From NCBI GenBank assembly GCA_013115145.1, contig JAAPAO010000093.1, forward strand, positions 1-64,000: a DNA stretch of 64,000 bases. The letters are read 5' to 3'. The notes under the pieces were generated by a model. That model was not told the origin of the DNA. It did not search any database and worked only from the letters and a program-made list of their open reading frames with translations. A program made the translations under genes and the position numbers. This DNA comes from Perkinsus chesapeaki. Taxonomy: Eukaryota; Perkinsozoa; Perkinsida; Perkinsidae. This document shows positions 26,526 to 37,200 of this stretch, in pieces; positions within the stretch are counted from its first letter, which is position 1; each line of letters starts with the position of its first letter.

Positions 26526-27406
26526 ATGCCTTCCGTATTGGTTGCTGTTGCTAACGACTCCGAGGAGATCGAATTTAACGCTATAGTTGATGTTCTCGTT
26601 CGCGGCGGTTGCAAGGTTACCATAGCGTGCCCTGGTCGCGATCGTAATGTGAAGCTCAGCAGAGGCGTACATGTCGTGGCTGATATGACACTGGAACAGG
26701 TAGCGTGTTTTAGCGTACAACGGCTGCTTGTTAGTCTTTACTCAGGCCTCTGAGATGCAGTTCGATATGATCGCCTGTCCTGGTGGTATGCCCGGTGCCA
26801 AGTACCTGGGCGAAGATGCCTTCCTCTCCACTATGTTAAGGGTAAGACCCGATGTTGGTGACGATTAGGATTATTGCTCTTCTGTTCTCAGACCCAACAT
26901 AATGAGGGCAAATGGGTCGCTGCAATTTGCGCTTCTCCTGCGGTTGTTCTCGCCCCCAATGGAATTTTGGATGATGTAAGCTTCGAGGGGCTTACCTTAC
27001 GATTCTCTTAGGATTCCAAGGTTCTCGCTCTTCGATCAGGTTGAAAAGTGTACTTGCTACGACTCACCTGCATTCCGTGATGTCATCTCTGACAAGTTGA
27101 GCCCTGAGCGCGTTGTCGTTTCCAACAAGGTAGCTACGTTATGCTAGAGCGAATTGTACCATCATATTCGAATTCGACAGGTTATCACCAGTATTGGACC
27201 CGGCTCCGCCATCGAGTTTGGTCTCGAGTGCTTAGCCCGCCTTCAAGGTCGTGATAAGGCTGTAAGTACAGATATCCTCTCCGCTAAACGTTCATTGGAT
27301 CCTGAGCGTTTGAAATCTGTGCTGTTTCCAGGTTGCTGTTGCAAAGGGCCTCCTTGTTACCCCTGATGTTCTCAAGCAACTCGAAACTGCCGAGAAGAAG
27401 CACTAG
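26526..27406 (+). CDS. DJ-1/PfpI family protein (PARK7-like)
   Basis: Six exons give a 199-residue protein, close to the ~189 of human DJ-1: 26526-26699, 26746-26841, 26892-26975, 27040-27129, 27181-27261, 27332-27406. The order is an N-terminal strand and SEEIEF (Glu16, equivalent to DJ-1 Glu18), ACPGGMPGAKYL, the nucleophile elbow AAICASPAVV with Cys103, a CTCYDSP strand, VVVSNKVITSIGPGSAIEF, and a C-terminal helix. DJ-1 proteins are cytosolic/mitochondrial redox sensors with deglycase-like or chaperone activity. Exon 4 uses the AG at 27038-27039, not the one at 27010-27011, because only the former keeps frame and homology. A decayed copy of its 3' exons lies at 28305-28545. Confidence 0.9.
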
Positions 27407-27721
27407 AGGAGATCTTCATTGACATCGTCAGCATATAGACTATTGTGAATCTTATTCCCTTATGTGGTTCTCATTTCATCTATCCTCTTGAGTTCTTTAA
27501 GTGGTATCGTGGGTCATAGCTGCTGAAGTTGACTAGAGGAATACGTATGCAGTTGACCCTGCTGTTGCAGTAGTAGGCAGCTGCTCGGTAAGGGTAACGT
27601 TGTTTACTATATCGTCTCTTGAGCTAAAATCAGCACAAAGGCTTGATGGGAGGCAGGCTAGTTCTGGGAATTGACATGCTTTTTCTAGGCTCGTTTTAAT
27701 GGTGCATCGCACTTCGTCTCA

Positions 27722-27998
27722 TTGTGGTAGGTGGTATGGACATGGCACTGAATACACAGTCTGGGCGCTTTGTGGTGCTGAACAACTGTAGATGCCTAAC
27801 CCGATATCCGGATAATGATCCACATAAATTATCACGAGGGAAGCTCGTAGAGTCGGAGGCCTTAGAAAAACAGGAAAGGGGACAACCCAATCACTGAAAT
27901 GGACACAAACTGATAAATAGGCTTCCACGGCCGAGAATTGAACTCGGGTCTCCTGCGTGACAGGCAGGAATACTAACCTCTATACTACCGCGGATCTC
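27722..27998. repeat. 277-bp duplicated segment, copy 1
   Basis: Nearly identical (a few substitutions) to 29079-29355, offset 1357. It holds a TANGO2-like exon fragment (ALNTQSGRFVVLNNCR on plus) and a tRNA-Asp on minus. No first TANGO2 exon precedes it, so the protein part here is a fragment. Confidence 0.9.
27923..27994 (-). tRNA. tRNA-Asp (GUC), copy 1
   Basis: On the minus strand, acceptor TCCGCGG pairs with CCGTGGA (one G-U), the anticodon loop is CTGTCAC with anticodon GTC, the anticodon stem CCTGC/GCAGG is perfect, and the T arm has GTTCAATTC. 72 nt, no intron. The sequence equals copy 2 within the tRNA body. Confidence 0.93.
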
Positions 27999-28304
27999 AT
28001 ATTCATGTACCTTTGGCACGGTCTGTCATGCTAATGTTTACGTCACGTCACGCTGCAAATTCGTCCTGCCGTATGCTCCACCTGCATTATTTGGAACGTT
28101 TGCCACATATTGCTTTCCTCATCAGCTCTTGATCTTCCTGTTGGAACAACGTTTCGCAGCGGCCTAGGTGTTGCAAGTGAAGCAAAGAATGCGAAGTCGT
28201 CGCTGAGTTTGAGTCCCTGGCGCGCGGCTGTCTCCATTGGAGACTCTTTAAGCAGGTCCCGTCCTTTTGCTGTAGTCAACTCCGTCCAATTTCGATTAGA
28301 ATGA

Positions 28305-28545
28305 TCATGGTAAGGTTATCGCCAGTATTGGGAACGACTCCGACATCGAGTTCGTCGCGAGTGCTCGGTCACCCTTCAGGATCGTGACAAGTCTGCAAGT
28401 ACATGTGCCTCCTCCGCAGAACGCTCTTTGGCACATGTTCGACACTCATTGCCTCCCTACCATCCTTAGGTTTCAGGTGGACAGGGCTTCGTTACCCTGA
28501 TGTAGTAAGAAGTTCGAAACTCTCGAGACGGAGGACTAAAGGCGA
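28305..28545 (+). pseudogene. Decayed copy of the 3' exons of the DJ-1 gene
   Basis: The segment starting AGGTTATCGCCAGTATTGG aligns with DJ-1 exon 5 (27180 onward), including a damaged ATCGAGTT and GGATCGTGACAAG. It continues through a former intron into a remnant of the last exon (GTTACCCTGATGT, then TTCGAAACTCTCGAGAC). Substitutions and small indels break the frame. It precedes TANGO2, as DJ-1 precedes the TANGO2 fragment in the first unit. Confidence 0.75.
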
Positions 28546-28836
28546 TTTTTTAGACCGCTTGACTAAAGCGACTGTTCCGGAGCATATAGACTTGCTCAAG
28601 ATTATTTTTCTATGTGAATTAAAGTTATCATGTTTTGATCATTTGAGTTAATCATTGTGTGCGACATGATAACTACGTTGGTCAACAATGAAGGTCGCTG
28701 AGATCCAGGCACACTACGTTGTCGTATTATACAGTGATTAAATAAAGCCTTTGCGGTGAACGAACATCTCAGTAGTAGACGTTTTTTCTCACCCTAATAT
28801 TGGCCTATAATCCGTCGACGGGCGTTTATCCTGACA

Positions 28837-30377
28837 ATGTGTATTTTACTCGCACTTCGTCCGGCTGGTCCAACTGTGCGCTTCCCCCTCATCATTGCCC
28901 ACAATCGTGATGAACTCCGCTGTAGACGAACTGGCGAGCTTGCTGTGGAGGCTTCGACAGGGTTATGTTGTGCAAGAGACTTCCAAGGAGGTAGCAGAGC
29001 TAGCATTATTTCACGGCGCTTATCGGTGGTGCGCCGCCGCACTCGGGCCCTTGGTCAGACTTACTCTATATTTTAACGTTGTGGTAGGTGGTATGGACAT
29101 GGCACTGAATACACAGTCTGGGCGCTTTGTGGTGCTGAACAACTGTAGATGCCTAACCCGATATCCGGATAATGATCCACATAAATTATCACGAGGGAAG
29201 CTCGTAGAGTCGGAGGCCTTAGAAAAACAGGAAAGGGGACAACCCAATCACTGTAATGGACACAAACTGATAAATAGGTTTCCACGGCCGAGAATTGAAC
29301 TCGGGTCTCCTGCGTGACAGGCAGGAATACTAACCTCTATACTACCGCGGATCTGATATTACATTCATTTCGGGTGGCTCTTCCGTATGAATTTTTTCAC
29401 GTCACGTTCGCCCAGAATCCAGCTGCCGTTTTCCAAGCTTACGTCACAAACATGTTCGTAATGTATGATTCCAGATGATCCCTACTACTTGTTCTCTGTT
29501 GCTACAACATTTACAGCGGTGCCCATATTCCAAGTAAAACGGCATGTACCCAAACATCCTGCCTCGAACATAGATTCTGTGGAGTGGGATGAGTCAACTG
29601 TGGTTCCCGAAGATGAAGGTAATTATTGCTCCTCCACTTAACGCCACACACGCCTGTCAAAGTGCCTTGGATTTGTTCAGTTGTTGTAAAGTCTAACGAG
29701 GTGGGCTGGTCTGAGCATCCTTGGCCTAAGTCAGAGTTCCTGAGGGAGTGTGGTCTGGATCTCATCGCTGGCCTTCGTGGCAAGCCGTCCGTGGATGAAG
29801 CAGCTGCCGCGGTGATGGCAGCAATGTCCCACTCCGAACCCGTCTGCAGCAGAGGTAGCTCGTGAAACTCTAACTTTGCACCAATGATGTTTACTCAGAG
29901 CAATGGAGGGCGACGCCCTCAGATATCGCATCGTGGTCGCCAGATTCAGCACGCGAGTGGTGGATAGTTCAGGCCCCGTTTCTTGCCAGCACCAAGGAAT
30001 TCTCTGCGTATGTCATCATTTCATTCATTGTGCCATGCAGTGTGAACTCCTGCTTGCCCGTGCTGTCACTATTGCCGAATACTGATGTCATAACCGTACA
30101 AAATCCACCTAAAGGCTGTTTCCCACGGTGTCACGAGACGCGACATTACTACGTCACCGCACAGCTCGTGGGCGAGCGCAATCCATTACATTCGCTCCCG
30201 TCCCCTGATCATAGCTACCATGCTACCAGTGTTAGGTACGGTACAGTCTCCCAGACGCTACTCATGGTTGACCGCGAACTGCGTGCGACACATCTGTGGA
30301 TGCGGCCGGTCACCGTGGACGAGGACTCGAGAAGCGTCCTCGGTGATTGGACTAAGTTCCACTTCCCTTGGCCTTAG
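28837..30377 (+). CDS. TANGO2 / NRDE family protein, multi-exon
   Basis: The family begins Met-Cys-Ile and carries an NRDE signature; here exon 1 (28837-28990) starts MCILLAL and contains LIIAHNRDE and ARDFQGG. A GT-AG intron (28991-29087) joins in phase to exon 2 (29088 to about 29203): GGMDMALNTQSGRFVVLNNCR then SRGKL, matching the family's GGTWL...GRFA.LTN and SRG blocks. Later segments include HPWPKSEFLRECG (~29715-29760) and the C-terminal YGTVSQTLLMVD (~30235), equivalent to the family's GTRSQT.LLVD, with stop at 30375-30377. TANGO2 proteins act in Golgi/ER organisation or mitochondrial lipid and haem handling; their biochemistry is debated. Exons between 29.4 and 30.2 kb are not fully resolved. 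A tRNA-Asp on the opposite strand lies just after exon 2, apparently in an intron. Confidence 0.75.
29079..29355. repeat. 277-bp duplicated segment, copy 2
   Basis: Partner of 27722-27998. It contains TANGO2 exon 2 with its acceptor and a tRNA-Asp. The near identity contrasts with the heavy decay of the neighbouring DJ-1 copy, which suggests gene conversion or selection on the tRNA. Confidence 0.9.
29280..29351 (-). tRNA. tRNA-Asp (GUC), copy 2
   Basis: Same cloverleaf as the copy at 27923-27994, with anticodon GTC, perfect anticodon and T stems and a G-U pair in the acceptor. It is antisense to TANGO2 and close downstream of its second exon. Confidence 0.93.
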
Positions 30378-30728
30378 CACATCCCGATATTCATTTTTAT
30401 TATCTTCTAACTTTCATGGTACCACAGTTCTTTCTTGAGTTGCTTGTGGCGTGAGATTGAGAATAAATCTCTCGAAGAGTGAGGCATGCCTTCCGGCTTT
30501 CGGAATACAGCAGGAGGAGGACCATCGTGAGGCGTGGATTTTTCTTTGAGCAAAAGGATGTGGCTCATCAACCCGAGGACAGATTCCCTATGACTTCAAT
30601 TGATCCTTCGGGGCTTGCTTTTATTGTTGCATCTTAACAATAGAGAGGTGTTTGGGAAATGTAACCGTCACAATCTTCGAAGTTACTAACCATCTCGCCT
30701 TCGCTCAGTATCCTCTGTTCTCCTTCAA
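30378..30728. other. Intergenic spacer upstream of the YccF array
   Basis: No gene or RNA recognised; AT-richer stretches near 30600-30660 may belong to the promoter of the next gene. Confidence 0.4.
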
Positions 30729-31214
30729 ATGCCCGTCGTGTTCGTGAGAGAACATACAAGAGGTTGTTGCGCCTGGTACGGCAACTTTCTTTGGATCCTT
30801 CTGGCTGGATGGTACACCGCTCTCATCTGGCTGGCTTTCGCCATCATCCTCTGTATAACCATCGTGGGGATACCCTTCGGCAAGCAGTGCTGGAAGATGG
30901 CAAAGCTGTCATTCCTACCGTTTGGCTACGAGGTGGGCTATCTGTGAAAGCTCACAATATCGCATTTTCTATTTCAGGTACGAAGCAAGGCTGAACCAAC
31001 GTGTGGCCATTGCTGTAGTTGTTGTTGCAATGTCCTTTGGTTTATTCCCGGATTAATTATCGCCCTCTTCTATGTGCTGGCATCACTGCTTTTTTTCATA
31101 ACCATAATCGGGATCCCATTCGGCATACAGTGCTGTAAATTAGCCCGTCTTGCACTCACCCCATTCGGTTACGAAGCAACCCTGCCGAAGACAGTGGTTG
31201 TGTCGAGCGTTTGA
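30729..31214 (+). CDS. YccF-domain membrane protein 1
   Basis: Two exons, 30729-30932 and 30978-31214 (45-nt intron), give 146 residues, near the 148 of E. coli YccF. Each exon encodes one repeat: NFLWILLAGWYTALIWL...ITIVGIPFGKQCWKMAKLSFLPFGYEV, then NVLWFIPGLIIALFYVL...ITIIGIPFGIQCCKLARLALTPFGYE. The repeat core (N-x-L-W, two hydrophobic stretches, TI-V/I-GIPFG, PFG) is the YccF inner-membrane-component signature; each repeat probably spans the membrane twice. The second repeat starts with a Cys-rich linker. Function is unknown in any organism. It is first of four tandem paralogues. Confidence 0.9.
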
Positions 31215-31748
31215 TCGGCTCGTAAGCACATTCGAGGAGACAGCAGTTGTGTCGCTGAGGTTGAGGCCTCATAGCTAAGTTGCACGCAAACCTGATCTTA
31301 TCCTTCTTCGGTACTCGTACGTACATTGCCATCCCTCTCAACCCTTTCCTCTCATTGACCACAGATATCTCGCGCCGTGTTGAGTTACCGTGTAAGTCGT
31401 TCATTCAGTCGCACATTCGCCCGGGACAAAGGCTGCGCAGCTACGTGAACTCACTCCACGTGAGTCCAACCCTTTCGAACCACACTGTAAGGCGCTATGG
31501 TTTTGCTTTATTTCAGCGATTGGCTCGCTGATAGACTCTCACCGATTTAACTTATCCAGCGAGTAATTCAAATCACGGAAGATATGTTATCGTCTTGTGT
31601 CATTTTGTGTCGTACCTGTCCACATCGTCGTCCCCTTCGCGACCTAGCTGTGGCCCCTGCGTGATGACAGTTAGCGAAGGCTAACTTCTTGTGCGCTAGC
31701 ATCGAATATTTATTAGTTATTTTCATATCCATTACTGTTATTTGAATC
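31215..31748. other. Spacer between YccF genes 1 and 2
   Basis: No gene supported; only short frames without coding features on either strand. Confidence 0.4.
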
Positions 31749-32257
31749 ATGACAGAGATAGTCGTCAGTCAAGAGCAAGCCAGAGGTTGCTGCGCAGGTT
31801 TTGGCAACTTCCTCTGGATAATTTTAGCTGGCTGGTACACAGCCCTCATTTGGTTCCTTCTCTCTGCTATCCTATGCATAACAATAGTGGGAATACCGTG
31901 GGGAAAGCAATGCTGGAAAATGGCCAAACTATCATTCTTGCCGTTTGGCTACGAGGTACAACACGTCACACCGCGTTGTAGACACCAAATTTCCCTCGGC
32001 GAAATTACAACTACTCTCTTCTTCTTCAGGTGCGCGAAAAAGAGGATGCAGGCTGCTGTGGTTGTTTCTGCAATTGTCTGTGGTTTATTCCCGGTCTGAT
32101 CATTGCGATATTCTACGTGCTAGCCTCGTGCATATTCTTCGTAACGATTGTCGGGATTCCCTTTGGTATCCAATGCTGCAAGCTCGCCGGTTTAGCCTTC
32201 AGCCCCTTTGGTCATGAGGTTGTGGTTCCTAGTACAGTTCAAGTGGTTGACGTTTAA
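31749..32257 (+). CDS. YccF-domain membrane protein 2
   Basis: Exons 31749-31955 and 32030-32257 (74-nt intron) give 144 residues. It is the closest relative of copy 1: the first repeat has GNFLWIILAGWYTALIWF and TIVGIPWGKQC, and the second is preceded by a Cys-rich linker (GCCGCFCNCLW) and contains TIVGIPFGIQCCKLAGLAFSPFG. The intron sits at the same codon boundary, right after the FGYE of repeat 1, as in all four paralogues. It likely lies in an internal or plasma membrane; role unknown. Confidence 0.9.
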
Positions 32258-32642
32258 ATGCAGCGTTTTATCTGTTAAGCTATTTTGTATCACAGGGCTT
32301 ATTTCTCTCTTCGCTTGTGATTCACTGGCATTCCTAAATACAACTATGATTCTTCGTATTTCGCTCAAAGGAGCGACTCAGCAACGCAGCTAATCTGCAC
32401 TTTCCACACAACTCAAAGCCTCGTGTTTGGGGTGTTAATGTTCGTGAATATACCCGGGTTATTGCATACGTTGCATTTCGCGATGGCAGAGATCACTGCC
32501 ATTTTACAAAATCGAGTGGTTCACTTCTGCATCACAGTTGAGGATGGACAGTAACAAGTGCTTCAACCCGTGAGCCGTTGATTGGGACAATGGTTGTGTC
32601 GAAGTGGCATCGTTCGTTTAGTTTATATATCTTCCCCTTGTA
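32258..32642. other. Spacer between YccF genes 2 and 3
   Basis: No gene found; it presumably holds the promoter of YccF gene 3. Confidence 0.4.
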
Positions 32643-33223
32643 ATGAGTTCGTCTTCAAGCAGTGATAGTTCAGAAGGTGAAACGTTCCACGTAGAACGGC
32701 GCCGTGGGTGGGCAGCTTGGGTATGTAACCTATTATGGATATTGAGTGGTTCATTCTTTCCTGCCCTTCTTTGGTTTGCCTTGGCGCTGCTGTTGTGTAT
32801 ATCTATCGTCGGCATACCGTTCGGCGTTCAGTGCTATAAAATGGGGAAACTGGCGCTTCTGCCCTTTGGATACAAGGTAGGCTTTCTTGGCGCGCTCTGC
32901 ACTTTGGTCTCTCTAGCGTGGCGTTGCAGCTGCTCGCCAAGCTAGCGTGGCATAACTCTAACGTTGACGTGCAAACTATTTGCGATCAGGTTGTCGATAA
33001 GGGCGGAATTCTTTGCTGTGGAATCGATTGGTTGTGTAATTGTATATGGTGGATTCCTGGACTCTTAATTGCCGCTTTTGAGGTTATCTGTGCTGTAATA
33101 TCATTCATCTCTATTATCGGTATACCCTTCGGTATGCAACACTGTAAGCTTGCAAGGCTGTCGATGCACCCATTCGGACTCGAAATTCAAGTGCGCCGTG
33201 AAGTGCAAGTTCAAGACGTGTGA
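32643..33223 (+). CDS. YccF-domain membrane protein 3
   Basis: Exons 32643-32876 and 32990-33223 (113-nt intron) give 155 residues. It has an N-terminal Ser run (MSSSSSSDSSEGE) not found in copies 1 and 2, then a repeat with NLLWILSGSFFPALLWF and SIVGIPFGVQCYKMGKLALLPFG, and after the intron NCIWWIPGLLIAAFEVI and SIIGIPFGMQHCKLARLSMHPFG. The Ser/acidic head could be a phosphorylation site region. Only 125 bp separate its stop from the ATG of copy 4. Confidence 0.9.
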
Positions 33224-33348
33224 GCTCATCAGTTTCGACATTCTGTTCGGCAATTGTATTTACTTCGCTTAACTTAGGGTTTCAAAATCGTGTTCGTCTT
33301 CTCGTTAAAGTTGTCGGGCACGCGTCCAATTCAAGTTGTATTTTTCAC

Positions 33349-33837
33349 ATGGCTGAAGCTTTCAAGGTTGAAGATCGCAGAGGCTGTGGCCATTGGACCT
33401 GCAATGTTCTGTGGATATTGAGCGGCGGCTGGGTAGCCGCCCTTTGGTGGCTCCTTTTCGCATGCATCTTCTGTATCACCATCATTGGTATCCCGTGCGG
33501 CATCCAGTGCTTCAAGATGGCAAAGCTGTCATTCATACCATTTGGCTACCGAGTAAGTTATTTACTTTTGTTCTCCCAGCAATGTTTTTCGTCTCAGGTT
33601 GAAGATAAGGGTAGCTCACCGTGCTGTGCCTGCCACTGTCTTGGTAACTGCCTCTGGTTCATCCCTGGTTTAATAATCGCCATCTTTAATATAATTTCCG
33701 CTATTCTTTGTTTCATTTCTATAATCGGCATTCCGTTTGGAATACAGTATTGTAAGCTGGCCAGACTAGCCTTCTCTCCATTCGGTTTGGAAGTCACTGC
33801 CGACAAGGTTGTCGCTGTTGAAGTCGTCAACGTATAG
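33349..33837 (+). CDS. YccF-domain membrane protein 4
   Basis: Exons 33349-33552 and 33598-33837 (45-nt intron) give 147 residues. The start ATG 33349 (MAEAFKVEDRRG) was chosen because it aligns with the short heads of the other copies; the frame is open farther up to 33220 but that would overlap copy 3. The repeats carry NVLWILSGGWVAALWW, TIIGIPCGIQCFKMAKLSF, NCLWFIPGLIIAIFNII and SIIGIPFGIQYCKLARLAFSPFG. The intron has a length divisible by three and no stop, so an unspliced message would add 15 residues between the repeats. Confidence 0.9.
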   Translation: MAEAFKVEDRRGCGHWTCNVLWILSGGWVAALWWLLFACIFCITIIGIPCGIQCFKMAKLSFIPFGYRVSYLLLFSQQCFSSQVEDKGSSPCCACHCLGNCLWFIPGLIIAIFNIISAILCFISIIGIPFGIQYCKLARLAFSPFGLEVTADKVVAVEVVNV

Positions 33838-34224
33838 TCTGTCGTCAGTGTACTCCAACAATTGATTCTAATTATTTCCTTATTCGATTGTAGCTTTTCT
33901 TTTGTAATTCGAGAAATCAGTCAAACTATACTTCCTGTAGCGTTGTGTTTTTTGCAAGTTCCGTGGGCACCAGAAGTCACCTTTGCAAGCTTGACCTTTG
34001 TTCATCGAAGGCAGTCACTAAAAGCTTTTGATTTTCCGCCAGGTCACCTCAGTTCCCTATTACTAAGTCAATAGCATTTGACCTTACTGCGGTTCCTTGC
34101 TGGTGGATAAACCGAAAACTTATTGAAAATTTATGATAGGGTTTTTGCACCTTGTATTGTGGGTTCAATGTCATTCAACGCAAGACCATTGTAACGCGTG
34201 AAACGAATTAAAATAGCTTCATAT
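33838..34224. other. Spacer between convergent YccF 4 and PARP genes
   Basis: AT-rich sequence without a supported gene; it holds the 3' ends of the two convergent transcripts. Confidence 0.5.
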
Positions 34225-37200
34225 CTACCAGAATCCACCACCACTAGTCTCATTAAAGTTGAACTTGACATGCATAATATATTTCATTCTTACCTGAAAT
34301 ACATTTGTCAAGTAACAGTAGCGCCTCTGTATGGAAGCTGACTTGTGCTGTGTTGTATACTATGAATTCGTTATATAAAAGAGAAGCTGCTTCCCCTTGC
34401 AATCTAGCCTCCCTCTCCACCTCCTCACTAGCGTCGATCAAGGGCCCCATGGGAACGCTCACCTCATTGAGGGATGGTAGCTGAACGATGGTGATCTCAG
34501 CGAGTGGCCGGCAAATGCCCTCACCTTAACCTCCTTGGCCGGATCTGGAGCTGTTTTGCCCATACCCCAGGTGCTGTGTGCTTTGGCCTTCCTGGATGAT
34601 TTCTTGGCTTCGTATTCTGCAGCAACCTTCTTATATTGGTCACCTATGGATGCTTTGCAGTAGGTGAGTTAGAGAGGCCACCCTACCCAAAGCCACCTCG
34701 CACAGGACGAGCACACCGTATGGCGAACTAGGTGTGGCGAAGCAATAGTTGGCGGACTTCGAGGAACAGTCTGAAAAACAGCAAGACTAGCCAGAAAAGC
34801 GGCGAGCGATAGGAACCTGCGAAGTAGAGGCCTTTGCCGAACATGTATCCCGTCACTGGGGCCTCTTTGGGAGCGATCTTCAAACCCTTGCTCAAGATCG
34901 ACACCCAATTCGTGAGCCGACTGCCGTGCCAAAGAAGACGGCGGTTGTGCGAACAGACGGGGAACCTGAAGCGGCAAATCCGGCCAGAAGCCATGGCTCT
35001 TCTCACCCCTGAAATTTGTCCCACTCCTCATCGCGTCTGACTTCGAATGCCGAGACGATCTCCAGCTTGTAACCATCATGGGTCGGTGCGTGTGTTGTGA
35101 GCATACAGTCATTTATGACCTTGAAGGTTAGACTGAGAAAAATGATATCAAAGATGACACAGGCGGAGCGACGCACCTTTCTGTCGGCACCACTTCAAGA
35201 TGCACCCCGAGAGCGTTGAACTGTCTGTCGAGCACGTGCCCTTGGCCGCTTGCTGCTCTATCTCGTGCATCCGTGAAGTCAACGATCGACAGAAGGTCCG
35301 TCACATCTTCCACCTGAGACGACTTCCCTATTCATACGATAACTGGCAGCTCTCGTCCGTCGCACCGCTTTCTCGAGTTTCTTGAGCGTGTTCAGCTTGG
35401 CCTTGGCCGCTGCTGCTGTCGTCTTGGAGATCGTATGGGGTATGAGCGTATAGAACCTGCACTTCCCTTTACAGAGCTACTAATCATAGGCTGCACAACA
35501 AATGCACTCCACTTCCCCACGGTATACAGCTGAACAAATGTTAAGCCACGAGGTGAAGAAGAAATACACGACGGTCAGCCGGCTACAGCGTGATAACGTT
35601 GACACCTTTACACTAACTTGTTCATACCACACAGGTCCAGAAATATGCGATATGGGCTACTTCCCCACCTGTTGGTAGCATCCCTGACTCTGAGATCGAA
35701 ACCGTGTGTGGCACGCCTGGTGGCTTCATCAAGCCGCATGAGTGAAGAAAGCTCAGAGAGGACCTGAAAGCACGCCAGGACGACTAGCTCGGTGATTCCT
35801 CCCAGCACGGTAAGGCGCCGTTAGTATGAAACGTATGGGAGCATGTCGGCTTCTCGGACTCACCTCAAGGCCCCGCCTGAGCTGTGCTGCACTGAGTGTT
35901 CCCAGAGGCATCTTAGCCATGTCAATATGCAAGACCTTGGACATATGCTCTTCAATAACCTTCTCGTCGAATATCAGTGATACAAATGATCTCACGGCCG
36001 GCGTCAAGGAGCACACTACACCAGCGTTGTCATCTGAATGTAACGGTACGCGCTGTGGCAGGCAGGAGGGACTTGGCAGACCTTCTTCAGCGACCGCTTG
36101 AGTGGTTCTTCGCTTGCTGGAGTCAGAGCTGGTTCCCATTATCTCCACCATATTGTATCTATGCAGGGAATCTCAATGGAAAATCTAACTTGGCAGATCT
36201 CGCACCTTCCAGGCCGTTGCTCGAAGCTGTCCCTCTCCCGCCAGTCTGTCCCGGTCAGCTCAGTGAACTTGGTGAGGAACATATCAATGGCCTGATCTCA
36301 AACTCCGCTCGTTGGGGCTCTTCGCGCCTCACCTCTTCCCGGGCTGCCTTGCCCGATCCACACCGCACCGTCATCGAGTCGTTAGCCTTGGAGTCACTGC
36401 CACCAACCCGACCCCACTTGCGGAAGACAGCGTAGCGATTACGGGACGACCCGTGGACGAGGACCTGGTCGGTGGTACACCCTTGAGCGGAGCGAAGCTC
36501 CTTACTTGTATTTTGTAGAATTTATTAACATTGGTGGTAGTGTCAGTCTTGGTGCACATGACATGGTACACATTATTAGCGTTGTCCACATAGACCTAAC
36601 ATAGCAAATCAAAGCGGCCGTCGTCGAGACGGCCCCACCTGCGCATCCCTGGCAACGGAGCCGCCGACCTCTTCGTCGACCTCGAGCGCCGGGCTTCCCT
36701 CCTCTGGTGGCAGCCTCCGCTTTGGTCCTGCCCACATCCTAACTGCATCAGTCAGCTTGTCTTACCTCGCTTCACACTCTTTTTCTCGACCGCTTTCACC
36801 TCTCCGCCAACAATTTTCCGTCCTAGTCCGCCGTCGACCTTCCACAGCTTCAAGTGTTTACGCTGCCTCAACTTAGCGCCTCGCATTTTAACCCTGGCAG
36901 CAGCAGCAGCAGCATCCACTGCCTCCCTCGTGGTCGGAGCCTCGACTATCTCGCATTCTTCAATCTCGACCTGCGGGTCCTTCTCGAACTTGACGTCCTT
37001 CCCTCCAAATATCGACCAGCCTGTCGTCGGCGGCATCTCTCCCTCGGCCTTGCAGTAGCCAAGATGGCCCGAGTTGTCATCCAGTTTCTCATGGAGCTTC
37101 CACTTCCCGCCCTTAGCAGCATAAAAGCAATAGATGGACTTCCCCAGGTGCTTGAATGCCGGGCGCCCGTTGTGGTCCTGGTCAAGTCTCTTGTACTCGC

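Noticed and set aside
27020-27039. A 20-nt GT..AG unit in DJ-1
   Set aside because: Using the downstream AG for the preceding intron (26976-27039) gives the conserved protein without a tiny intron.
30729-33837. Bacterial contamination as source of the YccF genes
   Set aside because: All four have in-phase GT-AG introns and lie between eukaryotic multi-exon genes.
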